This document shows positions 1 to 6,723 of a stretch of 20,964 nucleotides of DNA, piece after piece (positions within the stretch are counted from its first letter, which is position 1; every line of letters begins with the position of its first letter). The stretch is from a virus: the IMG/VR virus record IMGVR_UViG_3300015371_000221, positions 1 through 20,964 of that record; one strand, given 5' to 3'. The notes under the pieces are model-generated. The model saw only the letters and a program-made list of their open reading frames with translations. It had not been told where the DNA came from and made no database searches. The position numbers and the translations under genes were made by a program.

Positions 1-1091
1 ACGGCGGACAGCTTGTCGAACGGGATGACGCGCGTGAAGTTGCGCCCGCCGTTTCCCCAATTGTCGAGGAGCGTCACGGACACCTTGTTAACCTTCTGGA
101 TGTAGGCCCAGCCGCCGCGCGGGCTGGCCCAGCACTTCGCGCCGCCGCCTTTCTCGGGCGTCGTCTTGTCCGCGGCGGTGCCGCCGGCCTCGGCGAGCAT
201 GGCGCGCTCGTAGGCGAGGCGGTTTTCACAGTGCGCGCGCCAGCGGGCGCGGCGCTCGGCGGGGCGTACCTCGTTGGCGGCGACGGCGGCGATTACGTCG
301 TCAATGCTGACGGTCGGAACGCCCTTGTAACGCTCCTCGACGGGGAGGCGCAGCAAGTCGTAGGCGTCCCAATACCCTTTCCCGCCGTCCTGGGGAACGA
401 TGGCGCCGGAGCGGAACCGGCCGGCGATGTAGGCGGCGCGTTCCTCGCGGGTGAGGGTGGAGCCATCCGGGCGGGGCTTCCATTTCTCGGGCTGGTCGAT
501 GAGGGCGAACGCGCGCAGGGTGGCGGCGCTCTCCTTGTCGGCGCGGTCCAGCTTGCGGGCGTCGGCCTCAATGGTCTTGATGCGGCGCGCGCGGACGGCG
601 GGGAGTTCCTTGTACTTGGCGTGGCGCAGGGCGCCGGCCGCGCGGTCGGTCCAATACTTCGATGTCTCCCACATTTTCACGGCGCGGCGCATGCCGTTCT
701 CGATCTTCTCGGCGTCGCGCCGGGCGTGGCGCTCGGAGTGGTGTCCAACGAGGATGGGTTGACCGAACGGAATCCCGTCCGCGATGGCGGCTACTGCCTT
801 GTGCGCGCTCGCGGCGTCCGCGGCGCGTTTGTCGCTGTAGTTGTCGAAGCGCTCGGCGCGTTCCTCCGCGCGCTCGGCAAGCGAGGTGTCTTCGTCCGTG
901 ATCTCGCCGGCCAGTTCTTCGCAGAGGTCGGCGCGCTCGGGCGTCCATGCGGGCGCGACAAAGAGGTCTTGTTTCGGTGCCCAAATGAATCCGGCCGCGC
1001 GGACGCGGTCGTAGAGGTCTTTCGGTAGGCGGGTCGATGCGTATAAACGCAGCTTGTTGTCGTCGGGTGAATACGTCGCGGTGATGGTCAT
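1..1091 (-). CDS. DUF3560 domain protein, C-terminus cut by window edge
   Basis: The reading frame begins at ATG 1089-1091 and stays open to base 1, giving 363 visible codons. Residues 108-130 hold the DUF3560 hallmark, PFGQPILVGHHSE followed by RHARRDAEKI, with paired histidines and a basic helix. A charged helical stretch (about 68-100) precedes it and a long basic helical stretch follows. DUF3560 proteins occur on plasmids, phages and other mobile elements, and I know of no established biochemical role. The start overlaps the stop of the upstream 52-aa gene (ATGA), so it is the last visible gene of the leftward operon. A good ribosome-binding site, AAAGGAG, lies just upstream. The family call is firm; the function is unknown. 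Confidence 0.9.
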   Translation of the reverse strand, partial: MTITATYSPDDNKLRLYASTRLPKDLYDRVRAAGFIWAPKQDLFVAPAWTPERADLCEELAGEITDEDTSLAERAEERAERFDNYSDKRAADAASAHKAVAAIADGIPFGQPILVGHHSERHARRDAEKIENGMRRAVKMWETSKYWTDRAAGALRHAKYKELPAVRARRIKTIEADARKLDRADKESAATLRAFALIDQPEKWKPRPDGSTLTREERAAYIAGRFRSGAIVPQDGGKGYWDAYDLLRLPVEERYKGVPTVSIDDVIAAVAANEVRPAERRARWRAHCENRLAYERAMLAEAGGTAADKTTPEKGGGAKCWASPRGGWAYIQKVNKVSVTLLDNWGNGGRNFTRVIPFDKLSA

Positions 1092-1246
1092 GCGCTCTGC
1101 TCCTTTCTCGGTTGGCAGTCGGTACGGCAAGCGGGACAGTGAACGGCGCAGCAAACCCCGGAGCCGGCGTGGGGCTCGGGGCATGGCGCGCAATTCGGGT
1201 TAGTGGGTTCGTGCTTGTAGGCGTCGGCGACACACGGCGGCGTCAT
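1088..1246 (-). CDS. 52-aa cysteine-rich small protein
   Basis: This short gene has a strong ribosome-binding site (AAGGAGAG, about 6 nt before the ATG), and its TGA overlaps the start of the DUF3560 gene as ATGA. The product has eight cysteines and three histidines in 52 residues. They include NCAPC, VCC and HCPACRTDC, a spacing that suggests one or two zinc-binding knuckles. No membrane segment or signal peptide is visible. I do not recognise a family. Tight coupling to DUF3560 suggests co-expression, but nothing shows that the two proteins interact. Confidence 0.75.
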   Translation of the reverse strand: MTPPCVADAYKHEPTNPNCAPCPEPHAGSGVCCAVHCPACRTDCQPRKEQSA

Positions 1247-1280
1247 GGTCTTCTCTCCTTTTGTCTGACGGCTCGACTCC

Positions 1281-1315
1281 TGCCCGCCGTGGCCTTGCCG
1301 GCGCCACGGCGGGCA
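1281..1315 (-). terminator. Perfect 13-bp GC hairpin between operon genes
   Basis: TGCCCGCCGTGGC (1281-1293) pairs perfectly with GCCACGGCGGGCA (1303-1315) across a 9-nt loop. It lies just after the stop of the SpoVG-like gene and before the leader of the 52-aa gene on the minus strand. No T-run follows, so it could be a weak or factor-dependent terminator, or an RNA stability or processing stem. Confidence 0.6.
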
Positions 1316-1325
1316 CGCATTCGAG

Positions 1326-1649
1326 CTATCGGACGGCGGCGCGGGCCTGGGCGGCGGGGCGTCCGTGCGCGGCGGCTTCGTGCGCGCGGTACGCCGTGAG
1401 GATCCAGTCCTTGACTCGCTTCACGTCAGCGGAAAGCCCCTCGGTGCTGCGCAAGTAGTCGAAGTATCGGCGCTCGTTACCCAGGCCGAACGCGCGCGAG
1501 GGGAAGGTCACGTAAACCTCTCCGTCCGCGGACCGCCACAGGCTGAAGCCAACGAGTTTCATGTTTTCGAGTTCTTCCGAAAGGATGACTTCGGCGTCAC
1601 AGATGAGACGCTCGGGGCTGTTCTGGTGCTGGATGAATTGAACGCGCAT
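1326..1649 (-). CDS. SpoVG-like protein (tentative)
   Basis: The product is 107 residues from ATG 1647-1649, which is preceded by GGAGAAGCAAACCA. The frame extends further upstream, but those extra residues lack a ribosome-binding site and read through the intergenic hairpin. The pattern resembles SpoVG: short strands with a conserved core at 32-51 (LVGFSLWRSADGE, then VYVTFPSR), an aromatic segment RYFDYLR at 61-67, and a terminal helix ending VKDWILTAYR. SpoVG proteins are small nucleic-acid-binding regulators found in Bacillota and other bacteria; phage copies are known. The last about 20 residues are Ala- and Arg-rich and probably disordered. Similarity was judged by eye, so the assignment is moderate. 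It is bounded by hairpins on both sides. Confidence 0.6.
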   Translation of the reverse strand: MRVQFIQHQNSPERLICDAEVILSEELENMKLVGFSLWRSADGEVYVTFPSRAFGLGNERRYFDYLRSTEGLSADVKRVKDWILTAYRAHEAAAHGRPAAQARAAVR

Positions 1650-1699
1650 TGGTTTGCTTCTCCTGTTATCGGTTCGCGTTGTGCGAGCCGTCCGAATCT

Positions 1700-1726
1700 G
1701 CCCGCGCGCCACGGTGGCGGGCGGGC
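1700..1726 (-). terminator. 13-bp hairpin after the 66-aa gene
   Basis: GCCCGCGCGCCAC (1700-1712) and GTGGCGGGCGGGC (1714-1726) pair with one mismatch around a minimal loop. The hairpin lies 15 nt past the stop of the 66-aa gene, before the SpoVG-like leader. Its core sequence resembles the hairpin at 1281-1315, which suggests a repeated intergenic element. No T-tract follows. Confidence 0.55.
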
Positions 1727-1740
1727 AGTTGCGGGCGTCT

Positions 1741-1941
1741 CTACTTCTTGTGCGGCTCGATGGCTTCGAACGCGGCGGCGATCTCCTCGGGCGTGGCCTT
1801 GGCGGTGCGCGTCTTGGCCTTCTTCAACCATTTCTCCATCATGGTCAGTTGCTTGACGACACGGCGGGCCAGTCGCTTGATGTGCCGGACGTGTTCAAGG
1901 TCGAATTCAATTTCGGATGCGGGGCGGCGGCGCTTGGGCAT
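1741..1941 (-). CDS. 66-aa basic helical protein, unknown function
   Basis: The start ATG (1939-1941) overlaps the upstream stop by one base (TAATG), which supports translational coupling. GGAG also lies upstream inside the previous gene. The product begins MPKRRRPASE and ends with EPHKK. It is largely helical, with basic residues at both ends and an acidic centre near 54-62. It has no cysteines and no membrane segment. A nucleic-acid-binding or small structural role is possible but unproven. I do not recognise the family. Confidence 0.7.
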   Translation of the reverse strand: MPKRRRPASEIEFDLEHVRHIKRLARRVVKQLTMMEKWLKKAKTRTAKATPEEIAAAFEAIEPHKK

Positions 1942-2183
1942 TAGTCGATGATCTCCGCGACGGCGCGCAGTTCCTCGTCGGAGTAGTAGCCGGACAGGAC
2001 GGCGGCGGTGCCGTCGGCCTCAAGCTCGTTGGTGAACCAACAGACGGAGTAGGCGTTGGGGTCGGTGGCGGCGGCGTCGGCCAGTTGGCGCGTAGCCTTG
2101 CCGTAGGCTCCGAGAACGGCGTGACGCTCCTTTCCCGCGTCGTCACTGTCAACGGAGTGGGCTTTCTTGCACTTGATGAGCAT
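1941..2183 (-). CDS. 80-aa hypothetical protein
   Basis: This gene has one of the best ribosome-binding sites in the window (AAGGAGAG before GAAAGCAAACCC and the ATG). It ends in TAATG overlap with the next gene. The product starts MLIKCKKAHSVDSDDAG and has an alanine-rich helix in the middle, the phrase YSVCWFTNELEADG, then an acidic tail. The balance of helix and strand suggests a small globular protein. Only two cysteines are present, so zinc binding is unlikely. No family is recognised. Confidence 0.75.
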   Translation of the reverse strand: MLIKCKKAHSVDSDDAGKERHAVLGAYGKATRQLADAAATDPNAYSVCWFTNELEADGTAAVLSGYYSDEELRAVAEIID

Positions 2184-2203
2184 GGGTTTGCTTTCTCTCC
2201 TTG

Positions 2204-2785
2204 TTACGTGCGGCTTTTGATCGTGAAGACTTCGTCACAGGCGTTGCACGTGGCGTCGAAGTCGTCGGAGGCGGTGCGCACCTTGACGACCGGATCGCAC
2301 GCGCACTCATACAGGCGCATGCGCGAGGTCTGCTTCTTCTTCTCAACGAGGGCGAGGGGCGCGTGTGGGAACGGACCAAGCTGTGCGGCGAGGGCGCGGA
2401 GGCGCTCGGCGCACTCGGGGCTCGGGGTGGTGGCGGTCCAGGGCTTGACGAGTCCGAAGGCGCGAGCCTTCTCAATGAATGGCTTCTTGTGGCCGGCGCC
2501 GGGCGTGGCCGCGTGGCAAAGCTCGTGCGCGAGCGTCGAAAGGAAGTCGAGCGGATCGGCCAGCGTGGGACAGAGGAACATATGCGCGCGGCCGTCCGCG
2601 GACAGCCGGCCGTCCCAGCACTCACCGATCCGGCGACCCTTCTTGCCGCTGCGACCCTTGGGGAATCCAACGGACACGTACGACGGCGGGGCTCCGATTT
2701 CGGGGGAGATAATGGCGGATGCGGCGATAAGCCAGTCTTCGCGCGTCGCGTGCGTGGCGGGGAGGATGATGGCGGCGGCGCTCAT
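2204..2785 (-). CDS. SprT-like zinc metalloprotease with C-terminal zinc ribbon
   Basis: The start is ATG 2783-2785, which overlaps the previous stop as ATGA; upstream codons in the same frame are read-through of that gene. The 193-residue product carries HELCH at 87-91 and GAGHKKPF at 97-104. These are the HExxH catalytic and zinc-binding helix and the third-ligand region of SprT/Spartan-type proteases. A zinc ribbon follows at 161-183 (CAC, then CNAC). SprT-like proteins in eukaryotes cut DNA-protein crosslinks, while bacterial and phage members are less well defined. A role in protecting or processing phage DNA is an inference. The residue layout matches the family, and the length is typical of phage members. 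Confidence 0.85.
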   Translation of the reverse strand: MSAAAIILPATHATREDWLIAASAIISPEIGAPPSYVSVGFPKGRSGKKGRRIGECWDGRLSADGRAHMFLCPTLADPLDFLSTLAHELCHAATPGAGHKKPFIEKARAFGLVKPWTATTPSPECAERLRALAAQLGPFPHAPLALVEKKKQTSRMRLYECACDPVVKVRTASDDFDATCNACDEVFTIKSRT

Positions 2786-2985
2786 TCGGTGGGCCTCGCC
2801 GCGTTGATTGCTTCGGTGGACGTGGAACCCTCTCCGTAGAGGGATGGGAAGCGTTCGCCGCGCGGGATGAATCGCGCCCGGAAGGGCTGCGCGACGGTGG
2901 CGGGCTGTAGGACTTCCCACAATCCGCGGTCGGTGGTGATGTCGAAGCCTAGGGCGTTCGGCCACGGCTGAACGTGGGGCTTCAC
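2782..2985 (-). CDS. 67-aa hypothetical protein with GTG start
   Basis: The frame is open much further upstream, but its plausible protein begins at GTG 2983-2985. That codon overlaps the stop of the 69-aa gene (GTGA), and the stop of this gene overlaps the SprT-like start (ATGA). The product begins VKPHVQPWPNALGFD and contains TTDRGLWEVLQP and ERFPSLYGEG. It is proline- and aromatic-rich, with no cysteine. No family is recognised. The chain of overlaps at both ends is the main support for this reading. Confidence 0.65.
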   Translation of the reverse strand: MKPHVQPWPNALGFDITTDRGLWEVLQPATVAQPFRARFIPRGERFPSLYGEGSTSTEAINAARPTE

Positions 2986-3191
2986 AGGCTGTGCCGGTAG
3001 CGCAGCAAGGCGCGATAGATGCGGCGCTGCTCGTCCGACTCGAAACCGCGGCCGTTGCGGATGGTGATGCCGGGGCGATAGCCGGCGCGGGACAGGCGGC
3101 AGAGGATCCGATACCCGCGCGAGGTCTGGCCGGAGTGCCACCGGACGCAAAGCAGGTAGAGGGCGCCGTACAGGTCGAAGCGGTCGATCAT
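2982..3191 (-). CDS. 69-aa basic protein, unknown function
   Basis: ATG 3189-3191 overlaps the stop of the upstream 127-aa gene as ATGA, and the gene's own stop overlaps the next GTG. The product reads MIDRFDLYGALYLLCVRWH, followed by an Arg- and Tyr-rich segment that includes FESDEQRRIYRALLRY. The N-terminal 18 residues are hydrophobic but interrupted by charge, so this is probably a buried helix rather than a membrane span. No family is recognised. Confidence 0.7.
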   Translation of the reverse strand: MIDRFDLYGALYLLCVRWHSGQTSRGYRILCRLSRAGYRPGITIRNGRGFESDEQRRIYRALLRYRHSL

Positions 3192-3571
3192 GCTTGCCTC
3201 CGGAGGAACGCGCGCGCGCCGTCAAGGGTGACTTCAGCGAGGCGCGAGCCGTCCCACGTGAAAAAGCGCTTGTCCGGCTCGAACGCGCGGGCGATGCAGT
3301 CAAGCTCGCGCGTGCTGTAGAGGGGCTCGGAGGTGTTGCGGTACGTGAGCGGGCCGGAGGTGGCGGCGGTGGCGGCGATGATGTGCGTTCCACACGGGCG
3401 GATGATCCAGACGAACGCGGGCGGGTTCTGGCGCGCGATGAAGTCGGCGTCATGGTCAAGGTCGGTGCGGAAGGCCACCGGCCACCCGATGCGCTCGGCC
3501 TCGGCCGTGATGGCGCGGAAGGCGGGCGAGTCGGAGGTCATGAGGGTGTGTCCGCAGTTGTGCGCGCTCAT
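3188..3571 (-). CDS. 127-aa hypothetical protein
   Basis: The start is ATG 3569-3571, which overlaps the stop of the zinc-ribbon gene (ATGA) and has AAGAAGG upstream. The longer frame upstream is read-through. The product has a helical N-terminal half (SPAFRAITAEAERIGWP), then a strand-rich segment (FVWIIRPCGTHIIA). A C-terminal half with RELDCIARAF and FFTWDGSRLAEV follows. It has four scattered cysteines with no paired CxxC, so zinc binding is not indicated. The function is unknown. Confidence 0.75.
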   Translation of the reverse strand: MSAHNCGHTLMTSDSPAFRAITAEAERIGWPVAFRTDLDHDADFIARQNPPAFVWIIRPCGTHIIAATAATSGPLTYRNTSEPLYSTRELDCIARAFEPDKRFFTWDGSRLAEVTLDGARAFLRRQA

Positions 3572-3762
3572 CGGCTGGCCTTCTTTCTCTTGGTTGCTTC
3601 GGAGTGTCCGCAGGCGCCGCACAGCTTGTAGATGATTCCGACGAAGTGGGCGATGCGGTCGAGGTTCTTGCCGTCGATGTACTGGACGTGTCCGCCACAT
3701 CGGGAACAGTTGGCGCGGCGGCGGTTGCGTTCTCTGAGTGCGTCTCTCTGGTCCTGGTCCAT
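3568..3762 (-). CDS. 64-aa zinc-ribbon protein
   Basis: The chosen start is ATG 3760-3762, one base after the stop of the previous gene. The longer frame upstream reads the neighbour in the wrong frame. The product starts with a very basic helix (MDQDQRDALRERNRRR). It then carries CSRC (19-22) and CGAC (48-51), a four-cysteine zinc ribbon separated by 25 residues, and ends in a basic tail. Small zinc ribbons of this kind often bind nucleic acid or partner proteins. No specific family is recognised. Confidence 0.75.
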   Translation of the reverse strand: MDQDQRDALRERNRRRANCSRCGGHVQYIDGKNLDRIAHFVGIIYKLCGACGHSEATKRKKASR

Positions 3763-3763
3763 G

Positions 3764-4018
3764 TCAGTAGCCGTAGCCGGGGAAGGGTTCGGAGCCGTTG
3801 CCGGTGTCGCAGCATCCACAGCAGGGAGCGTCTTCGCACCGGCCGCGCGGGCGCGAGGGGTAGCGCGACGCGCGGGGCGAGTTCTCGCCCGCGTTCGCGT
3901 GACAGGTGGTGCCGTACACGCGCCCGCGGCCGTAGAAGCGGGCGCGGGAGCCGGCGGGGAGTTCAGCGCCACAATCGCGGCAGGTGGCGGCGAAGCGGAG
4001 TGTGATGGTTGCGGCCAT
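3764..4018 (-). CDS. 84-aa zinc-ribbon protein with cysteine-rich tail
   Basis: ATG 4016-4018 overlaps the TAA of the upstream gene (TAATG). Residues 13-16 are CRDC and 39-40 are CH, linked by a Gly/Arg-rich strand segment (GSRARFYGRGRVYG). This matches a zinc-ribbon type common in phage hypotheticals. A second cluster, CEDAPCCGCC, lies at 61-70, followed by a Gly- and Tyr-rich tail. The two clusters could bind two zinc ions. The function is unknown. Confidence 0.75.
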   Translation of the reverse strand: MAATITLRFAATCRDCGAELPAGSRARFYGRGRVYGTTCHANAGENSPRASRYPSRPRGRCEDAPCCGCCDTGNGSEPFPGYGY

Positions 4019-4428
4019 TAGCGGGTGCCTCCCAGGATGTCCGCGGCCGTCTCTCCCGTCTCTTCTCCCCAGCACTCGCGGGCGGCGAGGCGCTGCCCGC
4101 TCATGTTGTAGTCGGCGCCGCACTCGCAGGTGTTCGTGAAGCCTTCCAGGGTGACGGGGCGGCGGCACGCGCAGCGGATGACGGCGGGGTCCGTCCGGCG
4201 CCATGCGTACGTGTGAACGTACGGCGGCTGGAAGGTGGCGGAGTCGGGGTGTGTGCCCGTCAGAAGCTCCATCAAGTTGACGGCGGCGAAGTCGGCGAGG
4301 TCGGCGGACACTCGGCCGTCCGTGTCGATGGGGAAGGCGTAGCCGGAGCGAGTCTCGCCGATGCGGTCGAAGACGAGCGAGGATTCTGTGCCTTCGTGGT
4401 AGGTGCGGCGTTTGATCCAGTTCACCAT
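4018..4428 (-). CDS. 136-aa conserved phage/plasmid hypothetical with CxC...CxC and WGEETGE
   Basis: The gene has a good ribosome-binding site (CAGGAGAACGAAAGCAC before the ATG). The C-terminal part holds CAC at 86-88, CEC at 101-103, then GADYN, GQRLA and WGEETGE (120-126). I recall this arrangement as a recurrent small-protein motif in mobile elements of high-GC bacteria, but I know of no function. The cysteine pairs suggest a zinc site next to the conserved WGEETGE tail. The N-terminal 80 residues are mixed strand and helix. It opens a sub-cluster downstream of a double hairpin. Confidence 0.75.
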   Translation of the reverse strand: MVNWIKRRTYHEGTESSLVFDRIGETRSGYAFPIDTDGRVSADLADFAAVNLMELLTGTHPDSATFQPPYVHTYAWRRTDPAVIRCACRRPVTLEGFTNTCECGADYNMSGQRLAARECWGEETGETAADILGGTR

Positions 4429-4447
4429 GTGCTTTCGTTCTCCTGTG

Positions 4448-4491
4448 CCGGGCCAAGTCCCGGAGGGTGCCCACCGTGTCAGGCGGGCACC
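4448..4491 (-). terminator. Double hairpin between operon genes
   Basis: In minus-strand order, after the stop of the 90-aa gene, a 10-bp stem (4466-4475 with 4482-4491, one mismatch, 6-nt loop) is followed by a 5-bp stem (4448-4452 with 4459-4463). The next gene's ribosome-binding site follows at once. There is no T-run. A partial terminator or an RNA processing or stability element is likely. Confidence 0.55.
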
Positions 4492-4505
4492 GTCCGGACC
4501 TTGGG

Positions 4506-4778
4506 TCAGCGCTTGCGGAAGTTGTCGAGGATGCGGGCCAGCGCGACGCGGTCACCGCTGTTGATTCCGCGCGCGATCAGTTGATCGGCGAGGATGCGCG
4601 CATCTTCGGAGATGGGCGCGGGGTGGGCGAGGTAGAGGATTGCGTTTCCCAGCATGTTGAAGGCGCGCGCGGTGCCGAGTTCGCCGGCCTCGCGGATCTC
4701 GTCGCGCTTGGCGTGGAGGATCTCGACGGCGGCGTCTGTGGGGTCGGTGTCGAGTTCGGGGCGGCGGCGGGCGCTCAC
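4506..4778 (-). CDS. 90-aa helical hypothetical protein
   Basis: ATG 4776-4778 overlaps the stop of the upstream 229-aa gene (ATGA). The product is almost entirely helical. It includes DAAVEILHAKRDEIREAG, then RAFNMLGNAILYLAH and DRVALARILDNFRKR. It has no cysteines and no clear membrane span, although the central LGNAILYL segment is hydrophobic. A small helical-bundle protein is likely; no family is recognised. Confidence 0.75.
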   Translation of the reverse strand: MSARRRPELDTDPTDAAVEILHAKRDEIREAGELGTARAFNMLGNAILYLAHPAPISEDARILADQLIARGINSGDRVALARILDNFRKR

Positions 4779-5464
4779 CGGGCCACCTTGGCGGCGCGCT
4801 GCGCGAATTCTTCGATGGTCTGTCCCCAGGCGGCGCGGATCTTCGCCTTGTTCGTCGCGTCGGCGCTGAACCAGAGGCGCGCCAGCGCGTGTGCAAAGGC
4901 GCTCGTGTCTTCTTCCATGAGGCGGAAGGCGTGGTGTTCACGGTCGGACTGCGACCAGAGCGACGTAGGCTCGACGGCGGGCGCCTGGGCGGCGGCGGGT
5001 GCCACCTTGGCCTTGGCGCAGGGGTAGACGCGGGCGGTGAATCCGGCGGCACCGAACGAGCCGCCGGGGAATCCGTCCGCGGCGGGGTGTTCGCTCTCGT
5101 CTGAGAACTCCTCGGCGAGAACGGCGAACGCGGCGGCGTCGGCGCTCACGGCCTCGACGGTGTGGGGCTTCTCGCCGGGCACCATGTTGTAGTCGCGAAC
5201 CTTCCGCGGCTGGGCGAGGTCGCGACAGTCGGCGGCATGGATCTCGAATTCGCCCGTCTGCGAGTTCAAGGGGGCGGCGTAGGTCTTCTTGGGCTGCTCG
5301 TGTTCGCCCGCGGCGCAGCAAGGCAGCATCAATTCGCGGTGCCGCGGGTGCGTCGGCTCGTAGCGGTCGTCACGCTTCGGCGTCGGCTGTCCGGCCGGCC
5401 GGCCGTGGTAACAGGCGTCACCCGTGAAGGTGCGGCCGCATGCGGGGCAAGTCGTCTTTCTCAT
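4775..5464 (-). CDS. 229-aa protein with N-terminal zinc-ribbon motif
   Basis: The ATG at 5462-5464 is preceded by GAGAAGGACTGAAAGCAC. The N-terminus has CPACGRTF (6-13), CYHG (18-21) and a CC pair near 49-50, so a small zinc-binding region is likely. A middle region contains IHAADCRDLAQPRKVRDYN. An Ala/Glu-rich helical region near 100-130 and an Ala/Pro linker (about 155-170) follow. A C-terminal helical domain includes FRLMEEDTSAFAHALARLWF. Of the complete genes in this operon it is the longest. Domain order suggests a nucleic-acid- or protein-binding adaptor, but this is inference, as I do not recognise the family. Confidence 0.75.
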   Translation of the reverse strand: MRKTTCPACGRTFTGDACYHGRPAGQPTPKRDDRYEPTHPRHRELMLPCCAAGEHEQPKKTYAAPLNSQTGEFEIHAADCRDLAQPRKVRDYNMVPGEKPHTVEAVSADAAAFAVLAEEFSDESEHPAADGFPGGSFGAAGFTARVYPCAKAKVAPAAAQAPAVEPTSLWSQSDREHHAFRLMEEDTSAFAHALARLWFSADATNKAKIRAAWGQTIEEFAQRAAKVAR

Positions 5465-5509
5465 GTGCTTTCAGTCCTTCTCAAAGTGCCGGCGAGCGGC
5501 CGGCGCGCT

Positions 5510-5671
5510 TTATCGTGTTCCGCGCCACCGCTCAGAGCGGGTGATGATCCGGCCGCATTCGTCGCACCGGAAGCGCTGAACGATCCGCAGTCCTTCGGAG
5601 TGTTGGCCTAGGCGCGTCAGCGTGTGGCCGGCGCCTGTGTGCTTGCACCGTCGTGTGCGCGTCTTCTTCAT
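5510..5671 (-). CDS. 53-aa zinc-ribbon protein
   Basis: The start ATG 5669-5671 overlaps the previous stop as ATGA; the longer upstream frame is read-through. The product is strongly basic (MKKTRTRRCKHTG) and contains CKH near the N-terminus and CDECG at 36-40. These could form a C-x-H...CxxC zinc site. The order of basic segment then knuckle fits a small nucleic-acid-binding protein. The 45-nt gap to the next gene holds a short GCCGG/CCGGC stem (5489-5505). Confidence 0.7.
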   Translation of the reverse strand: MKKTRTRRCKHTGAGHTLTRLGQHSEGLRIVQRFRCDECGRIITRSERWRGTR

Positions 5672-5856
5672 CGCGCGCTCGTCTTGCGGGCGGGAACGAG
5701 AGCGGTGCCCGTGGCGTACTTCGATTCGGTCACTACGGCGCGGCAACGGAGGCAGCGCGCGGCGTGGTAGTGGCGCGATCCCCAGGCGTAACCGGGCACG
5801 GTCTTCCCGCAGAGCGTTTCGCGGTTGCCGGCGGCGTTCATGTGCGTTGTCTTCAT
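5668..5856 (-). CDS. 62-aa protein with zinc-binding motif, first gene of the leftward operon
   Basis: This is the promoter-proximal gene of the left operon. GGAGAAGCAG lies directly before ATG 5854-5856, and a promoter is predicted about 40 nt further upstream. The product has a single LCGK followed by HYHAARCLRCRAV, a C...H...CxxC pattern typical of small phage zinc proteins. The C-terminus is basic. It overlaps the next gene by ATGA. The function is unknown. Confidence 0.75.
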   Translation of the reverse strand: MKTTHMNAAGNRETLCGKTVPGYAWGSRHYHAARCLRCRAVVTESKYATGTALVPARKTSAR

Positions 5857-5894
5857 CTGCTTCTCCGTGCCGCGATGGAATTCCCGGCGCCCCC

Positions 5895-5924
5895 AATGTA
5901 GGGCCGAGCGACACGGTATTACAA
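5895..5924 (-). promoter_or_regulatory. Predicted promoter of the leftward operon
   Basis: On the minus strand, TTGTAA (5919-5924) and TACATT (5895-5900) are separated by 18 bp; each matches the sigma-70 consensus at four of six positions. The expected start near 5888 would give a leader of about 30 nt containing the ribosome-binding site of the 62-aa gene. The region is much richer in A+T than its surroundings. Confidence 0.5.
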
Positions 5925-5952
5925 GAGGAGAGTTTCCCGAAGATGTAAAGAT

Positions 5953-5982
5953 TTGTTAAACCGCGGTATTCGGACCTATCCT
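5953..5982 (+). promoter_or_regulatory. Predicted rightward promoter of the TerS-like gene
   Basis: TTGTTA (5953-5958) and TATCCT (5977-5982) are spaced by 18 bp, four of six matches each. The same -10 box and spacing recur upstream of the gene at 18410. It lies back to back with the leftward operon promoter. The leader to ATG 6042 would be about 50 nt. Confidence 0.5.
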
Positions 5983-6041
5983 GTCCTGGCGCGGTCGGAC
6001 CCTTGAGGAAGTCGAAGGAAGCGCGCAGGAAGGGCGAGCCG

Positions 6042-6671
6042 ATGAGCGAGGGCGAGGAAGGGAAGGAAGGGCAAGAGAGGGATCCGGGGGAATTGGGGGA
6101 GCCTGAGGGGGAAAGGGGGGTTTCTCTCCATGTCACCGCGGCCGTTGACGTGCCTTCGTTGACGCCAGTTGCGACGGGTCCGGAGGCGGCGTCAGTGACG
6201 GTGCAAAGTCCTGAAAAGGTCCCGGGGCCGAAGCGCGTACGGCGTCTTCTGAAGGGAGTGAATCCGCGTCACCGGAAGGCGGCGCGGTTGCTTGCGCAGG
6301 GCAAGCGGACGGGCGAGGTCGCGGAGGTCGTTGGGTTCGGGCCGGCGTACCTTTCGCGCGTGGTGCAGACGCCGGAGTTTCGGGCGGAGCTTGACAGGAA
6401 TCTCCGGCAAATCCAGGCCCAAGCGCAGCGTCTCATCGCGTACGGTCTGACGCGGAGGCTTGAAGCGGTGGACCCTGAGGCGGCGGCGCGGCGTCTCACG
6501 CCTGGGGGCTTGCCGGAGCCTCCGATCTACACCGCGCGCGAGGTGGCGGACGATGCGCTGTCACCGGCGCTCATGCGTGCGGCGGGCGTCTCGGAGCGCG
6601 TGAGCTTCGACGTTGACACGATGATAGAGCGCGAACTGGCCCGGATCCGGGGCGAGCGGCCGGCCGAGTAG
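6042..6671 (+). CDS. terS: Probable terminase small subunit (TerS)
   Basis: I chose ATG 6042, which has AGGAAGGGCGAGCCG upstream; a TTG at 6003 would add 13 residues. The 209-aa product has an acidic, probably disordered N-terminus (1-60). A helix-turn-helix region at about 75-113 follows (HRKAARLLAQG, EVAEVVGFG, AYLSRVVQT, PEFRAEL). Next comes a helix suited to oligomerisation (118-145), then an acidic C-terminal tail. In phage small terminases, an HTH with this PEFRAEL ending binds the packaging site, and the central helices form the ring. The large subunit is 7.1 kb away, which is unusual. A transcription regulator with a similar HTH is the alternative. Confidence 0.65.
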   Translation: MSEGEEGKEGQERDPGELGEPEGERGVSLHVTAAVDVPSLTPVATGPEAASVTVQSPEKVPGPKRVRRLLKGVNPRHRKAARLLAQGKRTGEVAEVVGFGPAYLSRVVQTPEFRAELDRNLRQIQAQAQRLIAYGLTRRLEAVDPEAAARRLTPGGLPEPPIYTAREVADDALSPALMRAAGVSERVSFDVDTMIERELARIRGERPAE

Positions 6672-6723
6672 CGCCGGCTCCGGCCAGGTCGGACGCGCCC
6701 GCGGCCGGCCTCGGCGGTTGTCC

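Noticed and set aside
231-1028. Long plus-strand frame opposite the DUF3560 gene
   Set aside because: It is the mirror of the minus-strand DUF3560 gene, which has a recognised motif, a ribosome-binding site and ATGA coupling.
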